From: Akkermansia muciniphila
GTDB taxonomy: Bacteria > Verrucomicrobiota > Verrucomicrobiia > Limisphaerales > UBA9464
NCBI GenBank assembly: GCA_945898055.1
Contig: CAMDGV010000048.1
Span: forward strand, 1 to 33,406
Direction of reading: 5' to 3'
Length of the DNA: 33,406 bases
A program made the position numbers and the translations under genes. Shown here one piece after another: positions 10,835 to 18,026 of this stretch. Position 1 is the stretch's first letter. Each line of letters starts with the position of its first letter. Under the pieces are notes generated by a model. That model saw only the letters and a list, made by a program, of their open reading frames with translations. It made no database searches and was not told the DNA's origin.

Positions 10835-10866
10835 GCTGATTCGCTGATTCGCTGATTCGCTGGGTC
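10835..10866. repeat. Short tandem repeat of an 8-base unit
   Basis: Three perfect copies of GCTGATTC are followed by one degenerate copy (GCTGGGTC). The array begins 5 bases beyond the nuoA stop codon in the nuoA direction. Such short arrays vary in copy number by slippage. No function is evident. Confidence 0.85.
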
Positions 10867-10871
10867 GCAGC

Positions 10872-11255
10872 TTAAGACTTCCAGTCGAAGGCACGTTTTT
10901 TAAGGGCATAAACGTATCCGACCAACAGGATGAACATAAAAGAAAGCATACCACCAAGAGCGAGAGTGGCATCCGTTTCCAATAACTTTTTGTAGGTGAC
11001 AGCCCACGGATACATGAAAACCACTTCGATATCAAAAAGCACGAAAAGAAGTGCAACCAGATAGAACTTCACGCTCATCCTAGAATTGCCTTCGCCTTCG
11101 GGCAGCATACCGCATTCATAGGGAATATCCTTCGTTTTAGTCCGACGCCCCAATTTGCCAGCGGCGACTGAGATAATCAGGGTGCTCACGGCAAAGCCGC
11201 TGGTCACCAGCAGCAGCATCAACACCGGTAAATACTGGTTCAGTTGCGAATCCAT
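10872..11255 (-). CDS. nuoA: NADH-quinone oxidoreductase subunit A
   Basis: NuoA is a small membrane subunit of respiratory complex I, which couples NADH oxidation to quinone reduction and proton export. The product has three hydrophobic segments (about residues 8-32, 66-90 and 96-116). The conserved loop IPYECG is followed by RMSVKFYLVALLFVLFDIE, a family signature containing the functional acidic residues. At 127 residues it has the normal length. The ATG at 11255 is preferred over an upstream GTG at 11333, which would add 26 polar residues not typical of the family. No nuoB or other complex I gene follows, since the next gene downstream is the convergent Nudix gene. The gene therefore stands apart from the usual nuoABCD order. 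Confidence 0.93.
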   Translation of the reverse strand: MDSQLNQYLPVLMLLLVTSGFAVSTLIISVAAGKLGRRTKTKDIPYECGMLPEGEGNSRMSVKFYLVALLFVLFDIEVVFMYPWAVTYKKLLETDATLALGGMLSFMFILLVGYVYALKKRAFDWKS

Positions 11256-11415
11256 TTTTTTAACTTTGGCCTCGTAGCCTGCCTGGGGCAAGTGAAGTTT
11301 CGGGTCCTGCAGGGAATACTTGAAAAAAACCACCGATCAAACAGCGCAGACCCGTTGATCTAGCCGCGAGACGAGGTGATCGGTATTGTGCCCACTCGAT
11401 CCATCGCCAAATCCC

Positions 11416-12084
11416 TCAGTGGGGACGTTCCGCGAGAAGTCGGATAAGCCGAACTCCCACCGCGAGAGCGACCGCCAAGAGAAGGGCCCCACTCGCTTGG
11501 GAAAGCCTTTTCATGTTTGCGGGGGAAACGCGTCCGCGTCCACGAGTGACTCCCCAAGCAACCGTGGCAAACCAACTCATGGCGCCGCTGGCGACTCCAA
11601 CGACAAAAAGCCCTTTGCTGACCCAGTCATCCTGAAGCCAATCACGAGCGGTGAGAGTCGCGGTCACCGTCAACCAAAGAAGCAGAAGGGCCGGATTACC
11701 CAACACCCGAAGAAAGCCTGTCCAGAATCCGGTATGTGGATGAAACCGAGCTTCCACCAATTTTACCCCGCGTGCTTCGCCTGGGATAGGGGTTCCTCGA
11801 AAGTAGCGAATTCCGAGCCAAAGCATCAAAATGAAGCTGACCAATTCTATGGCGGCTCGCACCAGTCTGGAGTCAAAAAGTTGAGCAAAGCTAGCGAAAG
11901 CGAAGGCGCAATAAACGGCTTCCATGGTCACCGCCCCGAGACCGACAAAGAGGGACCAGCGCAGTCCCTTGGTCACTGTCTCGCTCAGCAGTGTCGCGTT
12001 GACCGGCCCCCCAGGGATGCTCGTAACAAATCCAGCGAATACTCCAAGGATTGCAGCGGTGAAATGAGGCCAAGTTTCGATCAT
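11416..12084 (-). CDS. LysE/RhtB-type amino-acid exporter
   Basis: The 222-residue protein has about six hydrophobic segments and the N-terminal signature GVFAGFVTSIPGGPVNATLL, corresponding to the GP(G/N) motif of the LysE superfamily, which exports amino acids and related small molecules by proton exchange. A conserved GNPALLLLWL segment lies in the second half. The ATG at 12084 is chosen because the family begins just before the first membrane helix. Longer reading would run into pssA and add 47 residues that overlap it. The start lies 22 bases after the pssA stop, so it is probably the third gene of a psd-pssA transcript. The substrate is unknown. Confidence 0.85.
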   Translation of the reverse strand: MIETWPHFTAAILGVFAGFVTSIPGGPVNATLLSETVTKGLRWSLFVGLGAVTMEAVYCAFAFASFAQLFDSRLVRAAIELVSFILMLWLGIRYFRGTPIPGEARGVKLVEARFHPHTGFWTGFLRVLGNPALLLLWLTVTATLTARDWLQDDWVSKGLFVVGVASGAMSWFATVAWGVTRGRGRVSPANMKRLSQASGALLLAVALAVGVRLIRLLAERPH

Positions 12085-12106
12085 GAGACAGAAGGAGAAA
12101 CGGTGA

Positions 12107-12958
12107 TCAGGAGGCCACTCCGTCATCCTCTTCGTCATGCTCGATTTCACGCTGCAATTTGGGGGAAATATAGGGGCGAATAAAACCGTAAATGAGATAG
12201 GCAGAAAAGATGACGGGAGCGACAATGGGAAGAAGCTTCTGCCAAAGTAATAGCGCTAGTCCTGCGATCATTAAGATAACCAAAGTTTTAACGAACGGCT
12301 TTTGTGTCCGCCAATCCACCTTCTTAAAGGTAGGATAATGGACTTCGCTCACCATCATCGCTGAGAGGAGAATTAGCACAACGGGCAAGGTAAAACGAAA
12401 ATAGCCGATCGGAAAATCTTTGTCGTCCCACCAGATGAGAAAAAGTGTCAGTGAAGCAATCATACCCGCTGCCATAGGAATCGGAAATCCAGTAAAGTAT
12501 TTTCCACCACCCCCATTCGACTGCGCGGCGAGGCAATTAAAGCGAGCTAATCTGAACGCGCCACAAATCACAAAGATCGCCGCGATAAACCAACCAACCT
12601 CCTTATGATTAACGAAAATATCTCTGAGAACAATCCGGTGGACCAAAAAGGCAGGTGCCACTCCAAAACTGACAATATCAGCTAGCGAATCAAACTCGCG
12701 CCCGAACGGACTTTCAAATCCCCCCATCCGCGCAATTCGACCGTCCAACAGGTCCAAAATACAGGCGACAAGAATGTAAAAGAGGGCGATCTTAATGTCG
12801 TGATAACCCGTGCTGAGATCCGCTTCAACAATCTTGGTAAGGGCCAAAAATCCACAGAAAAGATTACCACCGGTAAATAGATTCGGCAGAAGATAAATCT
12901 TCAAACGCGCCGATTCTTCGGCCGGTCCAAGCGGTCTTTTTTCTACTGGATTCATCAC
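12107..12958 (-). CDS. pssA: CDP-diacylglycerol--serine O-phosphatidyltransferase
   Basis: This integral membrane enzyme makes phosphatidylserine from CDP-diacylglycerol and serine. The CDP-alcohol phosphatidyltransferase signature is intact: D72-G73-x2-A76-R77-x8-G86-x3-D90-x3-D94, with the aspartates binding metal and CDP-lipid. Six or more hydrophobic helices follow the cytoplasmic N-terminus (SARLKIYLLPNLFTGGNLFCGF). At 283 residues it is of the bacterial type II (membrane) class. It overlaps psd: the GTG at 12958 gives a 4-base overlap, and the ATG directly after it, at 12955, overlaps the psd TGA as TGATG. The order psd-pssA provides consecutive steps to phosphatidylethanolamine. Confidence 0.93.
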   Translation of the reverse strand: MMNPVEKRPLGPAEESARLKIYLLPNLFTGGNLFCGFLALTKIVEADLSTGYHDIKIALFYILVACILDLLDGRIARMGGFESPFGREFDSLADIVSFGVAPAFLVHRIVLRDIFVNHKEVGWFIAAIFVICGAFRLARFNCLAAQSNGGGGKYFTGFPIPMAAGMIASLTLFLIWWDDKDFPIGYFRFTLPVVLILLSAMMVSEVHYPTFKKVDWRTQKPFVKTLVILMIAGLALLLWQKLLPIVAPVIFSAYLIYGFIRPYISPKLQREIEHDEEDDGVAS

Positions 12959-13677
12959 TTCAAACGAGCCACTACGGTTTCGCCACCCACCACTCGGTCA
13001 CCCAACTTCACTGCCACTTCTGCATTCGCAGGAAGATAGATATCAACTCTCGATCCAAATTGGATGAGTGAGACTCGGTCACCTTTCGACACCACATCGC
13101 CAACAGCGGCCCAAGGAACAATCCGGCGAGCAATCAGGCCAGTAATCAGCTTGATGGCCACCCGACCGCACGCCGGTTCGGTTGGTTCAAATCCCATGAC
13201 CACATTTTCGTTCAATGCGGCGGATTCTAAATTCAACGCATTCAGAAACTGACCCGCGGTATGTCGAACCAACGCCACACGCCCTGCCACGGGTGCTTGC
13301 TGAATATGAACATCAAAAACCGATAGAAAAATGGAGACCCGCCGACATCGCCCTCCCATAAAATGAAGTTCTTCCGTCTCGTCGATAACATCCACTTTAC
13401 CATGGCCGGGCGCGACAATCAAACCTCGGCCAGCAGGCACAATCGCGTCTGGATCGCGAAAGAAGTGCCTGGCAAATAAGCCGAAAAGCACTACCAAAAA
13501 AAACAGTCCGGCATATCCATAAAAACTCACCGTTCGACCGATCAGAAAAGCGACTCCCGTTAGAAGAAATCCGAAAATACCCGACCCTATTATTGCGATA
13601 AACAGGATGCGTCGGAAGGCGATGCTAGCTTTTCCCTTATGAGTCACTCGGAATAAGTATAACGAGTGACTCTGCAT
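12955..13677 (-). CDS. psd: Phosphatidylserine decarboxylase
   Basis: The enzyme converts phosphatidylserine to phosphatidylethanolamine. It is made as a proenzyme that cleaves itself to form a pyruvoyl group. Here the cleavage site is G208-S209 in SLIQFGSRVD, so S209 becomes the pyruvoyl residue of a short alpha chain. FDVHIQQAP (H124) and APGHGKV (H92) are the other conserved catalytic-region motifs. The 240-residue length and two N-terminal membrane helices (about residues 23-45 and 52-68) fit the short, PssA-coupled Psd class. The ATG at 13677 is used. An internal GTG at residue 11 is an alternative. A TGGAA/TTCCA stem-loop (13680-13696) lies just upstream. pssA overlaps its stop. Confidence 0.92.
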   Translation of the reverse strand: MQSHSLYLFRVTHKGKASIAFRRILFIAIIGSGIFGFLLTGVAFLIGRTVSFYGYAGLFFLVVLFGLFARHFFRDPDAIVPAGRGLIVAPGHGKVDVIDETEELHFMGGRCRRVSIFLSVFDVHIQQAPVAGRVALVRHTAGQFLNALNLESAALNENVVMGFEPTEPACGRVAIKLITGLIARRIVPWAAVGDVVSKGDRVSLIQFGSRVDIYLPANAEVAVKLGDRVVGGETVVARLK

Positions 13678-13735
13678 CGTGGAAGTGTCGTTTCCATCGA
13701 GAATGAAGAATCGTCAGAGTCCTCCAATCACTGCT

Positions 13736-13873
13736 CTAGCCCGCTGAAGCTGCTAAAGTGACAGTGGAGGTGACGGCGAGGGAAGCATCGAGACGGACCG
13801 GCGCTGGAATCAGTTTCTGGGTCAAACGAGAAGCGGTCACGGTAACAACCGCTAAATCGAGATGTCCCAACAT
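13736..13873 (-). CDS. Possible small ORF (45 aa) after the L,D-transpeptidase gene
   Basis: I do not recognise this peptide. It begins MLGHLDLAVVTVTAS and ends in an Ala/Thr/Val-rich stretch. Support is a purine-rich AAAGAGGAA a few bases before the ATG at 13873 and its place between the L,D-transpeptidase stop (13938) and psd, all on one strand. The frame stays open upstream to 14023, overlapping the transpeptidase gene. It could be a leader-type peptide, a small membrane-active peptide or chance. Confidence 0.3.
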   Translation of the reverse strand: MLGHLDLAVVTVTASRLTQKLIPAPVRLDASLAVTSTVTLAASAG

Positions 13874-13937
13874 GGGTTCCTCTTTCAATCGGTATAAGGG
13901 CTTAACTCTTCTTACAACCCGCCTTCTTGCAAGGTCA

Positions 13938-15143
13938 TCAGGGTTCGACCCGAACCGGTAGACCTTTCCAAGCCATTCTCCGAAGTAAATCCGCATTCCA
14001 ATTAGCCAACCGGAAACAGCCATGGCTTTCGGTCCGCCCCACGTCTTCAGGATTCGGTGTTCCGTGGATTCCGTAACCGGCTCGATCCAACCCGATCCAA
14101 GCCGATCCCACTGGATTATTCGGGCCCGGCGCCACGCGTAGTTTACGGTCGAGCGAACGTGCTTCTACCGATTCAGAAAACATCTCAGGATCGAAGGTAT
14201 AATCTGGGTCGGCCACCACAGCTACCACCTGTAAATCTCCAATGGGCCGCTTCTCCACTCGGCGAGCAATGCTACAAGGGAAGTGCACCAAGAGATCACC
14301 TCTCGAATTAAACGCCCGCAAATGATGCCCAGAAAGACTAATGCGCACCAAGGATGGCCGACGCGCGCCTAGGATCGTCACATCTGGCACTAAGAGATTT
14401 AGCCCAACGAAGGGATGTTCCCAGTCGATGCCTGGATTTAATCCTCGAATTAAACTGGGATGACTTTGAAAACGTTCTGCGACCGACTCAAGTAAGGTTT
14501 CGAATCCGAGATGGCTCGCTTTCGATTTCCCTAACCAAGTCGTCGGAAGTGGTGCCAACCCCTCGAGGAGGACCTGAGTGACCTCGAAGCGGGTGAAAGG
14601 AAGCGAAGAAAGTTCCAGCGCGCTTCGGGTGGCTCTGCCTAGCCACCCTGTTTGTTCTAAGCCATGCCGCGCTTGAAACACTCGAATTGCCGCCGCTGAT
14701 TGAGGCCCAGCAATGCCGTCAATCGATCCCACCGAAAGGCCCAAGCGGACGAGGGCGATCTGAGCTTCTATTAAATTAGTCACCGACCGCACGCTGAACT
14801 GCATTTCGACCCGGGCTGTTGGAACCAACTTTGGCGGTAGATTCGAAACGAGGATCGGCAGCGTGGGAATCGGAAGGGACGGAGGCGGGTTCGATGGAGA
14901 AGTTTCAGGAGGCGGCAGCAATGACAACGCTGAAGGGTCAGGAGCCCACGCTGGAGGGTCAGGTAATAAAATTGGAACCTCAGTCTTTTGGGAAGGTGTG
15001 ATCGATGGCGAATTTGAGTTATCGTGCGGCAACCACCACCCGACGACGGTCGCGACGATGACCAAGAAAAGTCCAACCGCACCCCAAGGAAACTTCGCAC
15101 CTTGAAGGCGGCTTGGCGGCTTGGATGGTTTGTATCGAGCCAT
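13938..15143 (-). CDS. L,D-transpeptidase (YkuD domain) with peptidoglycan-binding domain
   Basis: The 401-residue protein has one N-terminal membrane anchor (residues about 19-39), a long Pro/Ser-rich linker to about residue 108, a peptidoglycan-binding-1 domain (about 118-175, with GSIDGIAGPQSAAAIRVFQ) and a C-terminal YkuD catalytic domain (about 270-401). The catalytic motif is complete: H360 in GIHGTPNP and S-H-G-C at 373-376 with C376 as nucleophile. Such enzymes form 3-3 cross-links in peptidoglycan or attach proteins to it, on the outer face of the inner membrane. The region around residues 180-260 (IRGLNPGIDWEHPFVGLNLLVP) resembles a LysM-like segment. It starts 6 bases after the holin-like gene stop, so the two are probably co-transcribed. 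Confidence 0.92.
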   Translation of the reverse strand: MARYKPSKPPSRLQGAKFPWGAVGLFLVIVATVVGWWLPHDNSNSPSITPSQKTEVPILLPDPPAWAPDPSALSLLPPPETSPSNPPPSLPIPTLPILVSNLPPKLVPTARVEMQFSVRSVTNLIEAQIALVRLGLSVGSIDGIAGPQSAAAIRVFQARHGLEQTGWLGRATRSALELSSLPFTRFEVTQVLLEGLAPLPTTWLGKSKASHLGFETLLESVAERFQSHPSLIRGLNPGIDWEHPFVGLNLLVPDVTILGARRPSLVRISLSGHHLRAFNSRGDLLVHFPCSIARRVEKRPIGDLQVVAVVADPDYTFDPEMFSESVEARSLDRKLRVAPGPNNPVGSAWIGLDRAGYGIHGTPNPEDVGRTESHGCFRLANWNADLLRRMAWKGLPVRVEP

Positions 15144-15149
15144 CTCAGA

Positions 15150-15593
15150 TTAAATATCGATGGTCGGCCCCTTAAAGTCATCCGATTTTGAAGGTTTAGC
15201 CTGCTTCTGCGAAGGTCGTTGACCTGGCGGCGAGGCACTTGAAGGGAAAAACGGACGAACAAGAATCGAGACTAGGCTTATCACTAGGGCGCCCCAAAAA
15301 GCAGACCCGAAACCATCCACCCTAAAATCAGGTTGAAGCAAAGCCCCGACGAGAAGAAGAAGAAGGGCGTTTATGACCAGGGCAAAAAGCCCCAAGGTAA
15401 CGATGAGCAGCGGCAGAGAGACAAGAAGAAGGAGAGGGCGAACGAAAGCATTGAGAAAGCCCAACAAAGCCGAGGCGATCAACAGCGATTGGATCGTCGA
15501 ATGAGAAATTCCCGTGATCAGGAAATCTGCCGCCAGAACCGCAATGGTCGTAACCAACCAACGGTGCAGAAATTTCAGGAAAGGCTCTGGCAT
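15150..15593 (-). CDS. Phage holin family 4-like membrane protein
   Basis: The 147-residue protein has four hydrophobic segments (about residues 10-28, 33-60, 62-86 and 95-112) and a charged, Pro/Ser/Lys-rich tail. The pattern, with FLNAFVRPLLLLVSLPL and LVINALLLLLVGALL, matches the bacterial phage-holin-4-2 family (PF04020). Despite the name, this family is widespread on chromosomes without prophages, and its role is not clear. Nothing around it looks like phage. The next gene, the L,D-transpeptidase, follows after 6 bases, which suggests an envelope role. No strong ribosome site is visible. Confidence 0.85.
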   Translation of the reverse strand: MPEPFLKFLHRWLVTTIAVLAADFLITGISHSTIQSLLIASALLGFLNAFVRPLLLLVSLPLLIVTLGLFALVINALLLLLVGALLQPDFRVDGFGSAFWGALVISLVSILVRPFFPSSASPPGQRPSQKQAKPSKSDDFKGPTIDI

Positions 15594-15739
15594 CGGTGAA
15601 GACTAAAAGAGCGAAGCGAAGAAGTCAGTTTGGAATCTGCACTGAAAATCGATGGCGAGAGGAGAGGCGAACGGACGATTTGAGATCAAATAAACCTGAA
15701 CTCAAAAAATCTATTCTGACCCGACTCAACGGACCGATT

Positions 15740-15765
15740 GGCAAACTCAGGATAAAGAGTTTACC
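15740..15765 (-). terminator. Stem-loop downstream of tRNA-Val
   Basis: A 9-base-pair stem (one G-U pair) with an 8-base loop starts 9 bases after the tRNA 3' end on the minus strand (GGTAAACTC with GAGTTTGCC). No uridine tract follows, so it may be a processing or stabilising structure rather than a true intrinsic terminator. Confidence 0.4.
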
Positions 15766-15773
15766 GAAAGAAA

Positions 15774-15848
15774 TGGTGCGCGATACAGGGTTCGAACCTG
15801 TGACCCCTACCGTGTCAAGGTAATGCTCTACCACTGAGCTAACCGCGC
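15774..15848 (-). tRNA. tRNA-Val (anticodon GAC)
   Basis: A complete cloverleaf can be drawn on the minus strand: acceptor GCGCGGT with ATCGCGC (one G-U), D-arm GCTC-AGTGGTA-GAGC, anticodon stem TTACC/GGTAG with loop TTGACAC (anticodon GAC, reading GUC and GUU valine codons), a 5-base variable loop and T-arm ACAGG-TTCGAAC-CCTGT. The discriminator A and CCA are encoded, giving 75 bases. It lies upstream of the holin-like gene on the same strand and is followed by the stem-loop at 15740-15765. Confidence 0.97.
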
Positions 15849-15931
15849 ACTTTCATTCGGAGGTGCGGAAGGTTTAGAATTAGGAGAAACTTCGCAAGGA
15901 ATTTGTTTAGAGAGTTTCCTTTTTCCATGAC

Positions 15932-15947
15932 CGATACCCTCGTATCG
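15932..15947. promoter_or_regulatory. Short inverted repeat before the methyltransferase gene
   Basis: CGATAC and GTATCG flank a 4-base loop and end 9 bases before the ATG. It could be an operator or a leader hairpin limiting translation. The repeat is short and its role is untested. Confidence 0.25.
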
Positions 15948-15956
15948 TGACCCCAG

Positions 15957-16694
15957 ATGAGTGCCTATTCCAAAGCCTACTACGAGGACCTGAAGGAGGA
16001 TTCGACGACTTCCGCAAAGGAAGTTGTCCCCCTAATTCTGCAACTTTTCCCAGCAAAAACCGTGGTTGATGTCGGTTGCGGTTCTGGAACTTGGGCTCGG
16101 ACGTATCAAGACCAGGGTTGCGAAATTCTCGGTATAGATGGGGAGATCGTGCGCTCAGAACAATTATTGATCCGACCGGAGACATTCACCCGTCGGAATC
16201 TGATGGAACCTCTCCGGATCGACCGCCGTTTTGATCTCGTTCATTGCTTGGAGGTGGCAGAACATCTGGATGAAACCCGCGCTGAATCGTTTGTGGCCGA
16301 CCTCTGCAGACTGGGTGATGTGGTGGTCTTTAGTGCAGCTATTCCAGGACAAGGAGGCACACACCATGTCAACGAACAGTTTCAAAGCTACTGGGTGGAG
16401 GCATTCCGTCGAAACGGATTCCGATCGCTCGATTGCTTGCGTCATCAGATCTGGAACAATGACAAAGTGGCTTGGTGGTATGTCCAAAATCTGTTGGTTT
16501 TCGTCCGTGAAACTCGATTACAGGCGTATCCAAACGCGACCGCTGCCGATCGTCCTTGGCCGGAAGATTTAGTTCATCCTCGGGCTTATGTTGCAGCGAC
16601 GGTTCCTTCCCTAATGTCCCCACGCATGCTTAAAGAAATCCTCCGCGCCCTGCCTTATTTTCCATCGAAAATCATCCGTCATCTCCGCCGTTAG
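15957..16694 (+). CDS. Class I SAM-dependent methyltransferase
   Basis: The 245-residue protein has the Rossmann methyltransferase motif I, VVDVGCGSGTW (residues 36-46), an acidic residue after strand 2 (D61 in LGIDGE), and a motif IV-like DLVHCLEVAEHLDE segment. This matches the Methyltransf_23/12-like group often found near glycan and natural-product genes. The acceptor substrate is unknown. It is soluble, apart from a basic tail (KIIRHLRR). The ATG follows a short hairpin (15932-15947), and no Shine-Dalgarno site is seen. It diverges from the tRNA-Val gene and is followed by a DUF2007-like gene 71 bases later. Confidence 0.85.
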   Translation: MSAYSKAYYEDLKEDSTTSAKEVVPLILQLFPAKTVVDVGCGSGTWARTYQDQGCEILGIDGEIVRSEQLLIRPETFTRRNLMEPLRIDRRFDLVHCLEVAEHLDETRAESFVADLCRLGDVVVFSAAIPGQGGTHHVNEQFQSYWVEAFRRNGFRSLDCLRHQIWNNDKVAWWYVQNLLVFVRETRLQAYPNATAADRPWPEDLVHPRAYVAATVPSLMSPRMLKEILRALPYFPSKIIRHLRR

Positions 16695-16765
16695 GCCCGT
16701 CTTTTTGCTCCAAGGAATTGAACACAATTCTTATTTTTGATTCGGCCTCCTGTGGGAAAAACAAA

Positions 16766-16981
16766 ATGAAAACTTCAATTTTCACTTGTATCAGGACCAC
16801 TCAAACGCCCGTGGAAGCCGATCTGCTGATTCTGATGCTTCGCTCTGCGGGATTTCATCCCCTTGATTTAGTCACCTACGGGCATTTCTCCATGGGGGGT
16901 AGCGACATCTCTTTTCAAGTCCGACTGCCAACAGAAGAAGTTGCCGAGGCGCAGCGATTCTTGGTTGATTTGGATGCATGA
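16766..16981 (+). CDS. DUF2007-like small protein (putative signal-transducing)
   Basis: The 71-residue product (MKTSIFTCIRTTQTPVEADL...) has the pattern of DUF2007 proteins: a short strand, then an x-x-x-EA-x-LL-x-x-x-L-R-x-x-G helix contacting the next strand, a variable middle and a final EEVAEAQRFL helix. These proteins have a ferredoxin-like, GlnB-like fold with unproven function. The ATG at 16766 fits the family start. A TTG 48 bases upstream is open but adds residues not typical of it. It is soluble and cytoplasmic. Confidence 0.7.
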   Translation: MKTSIFTCIRTTQTPVEADLLILMLRSAGFHPLDLVTYGHFSMGGSDISFQVRLPTEEVAEAQRFLVDLDA

Positions 16982-17145
16982 CCGTCGACGGATTAGACAA
17001 AATTTTACACCGTTGCTCCCCTATAAGTCGACGGTCCAAACTTATATAAATTGCATCCTTGTTCCTCGGACAAATTTAGGCATTTTAGGAACGCTCCATC
17101 TCTCATCAAAAAGCGCGAAGCTGACCGCACGAGACCCCTCTATCT

Positions 17146-17970
17146 ATGAACAGTCCTCGGAAAATTAAGAATCAATCCTCTACAATAATTCGCCCGAAAG
17201 GATCGGCCTTCACCCTGATTGAACTTCTCGTCGTCATCGCCATTATTGCGATTCTTGCCAGCATGCTTTTGCCTTCGCTTGGAAAGGCTAAAGGGAAGGC
17301 GCAGCAGACAAAATGCCTCAGTAACCTCAAGCAGATTGGTCTATTTCTTCAATTTTATACTGACGACAATAACGATTATTTCCCGGGGCACAGATTAATG
17401 ATGCCCACCATCTTACCGGCCAAAGATGATTGGTGGGGCAACTATCTGGGACCGTATTCACAGGGGAATTCAAATCTATTTCATTGCCCCGTCCTTCAAG
17501 GAACTCGTAACCAATATTTTCCAGGATTCAAATGGAGTTGGTTGCCGGCAGCGAATGCGGGCGATCGAGTCGGTTACGGGTGCAATACTTTTTTTCTTTT
17601 CTCAGACCCTCCGTACGCTCGAGGAGTTGCTTCCGGCCCCGGCGGTTATATCAACCCAGGTCGGATCAAACGAAACGCGATCCGCAGTCCCACCCAAAAC
17701 ATGATGATCGGCGATAGCGAGGGTTACTACAGCATGAGCCTCTGGTGGCCCGCTGCGGTGATGGATGGTTCAAATTCAGCGTTTGAAGGCGTGGCCACCC
17801 GCCACGGCGATAGCAAATCGCGGGGACGTAACTCGGCGAGTGGACGCGGCGTGGTCGTTTTTGCCGATGGCCACTCCGAGGCTCGGCTCGATCGCGACAT
17901 CAACCCGCCTTCTAACCAGAGTCTGGTGAATGTAAAATATTGGGATCCTGAACTAAAAATAGATCGCTAA
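17146..17970 (+). CDS. Type II secretion-like pseudopilin (second copy)
   Basis: A 20-residue basic leader precedes [10 protein letters not shown] (F22, E26) and a hydrophobic helix ending [13 protein letters not shown], then [25 protein letters not shown], the usual continuation in Verrucomicrobiota pseudopilins. [12 protein letters not shown] tail motif (H-x9-DG-like) closes the protein. Position -1 of the cleavage site is Ala, as in the copy at 5705. It is 274 residues, with the same architecture but clearly diverged sequence. It stands alone, 165 bases after the DUF2007-like gene and 56 bases before the secreted hydrolase on the same strand. No pilus-assembly genes are in the window. Confidence 0.9.
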   Translation: MNSPRKIKNQSSTIIRPKGSAFTLIELLVVIAIIAILASMLLPSLGKAKGKAQQTKCLSNLKQIGLFLQFYTDDNNDYFPGHRLMMPTILPAKDDWWGNYLGPYSQGNSNLFHCPVLQGTRNQYFPGFKWSWLPAANAGDRVGYGCNTFFLFSDPPYARGVASGPGGYINPGRIKRNAIRSPTQNMMIGDSEGYYSMSLWWPAAVMDGSNSAFEGVATRHGDSKSRGRNSASGRGVVVFADGHSEARLDRDINPPSNQSLVNVKYWDPELKIDR

Positions 17971-18026
17971 CCTTTCCTCTTATTTACCTGCTTGCTTTAC
18001 ACCTTCAATTTCGTAATTGCTAGAAA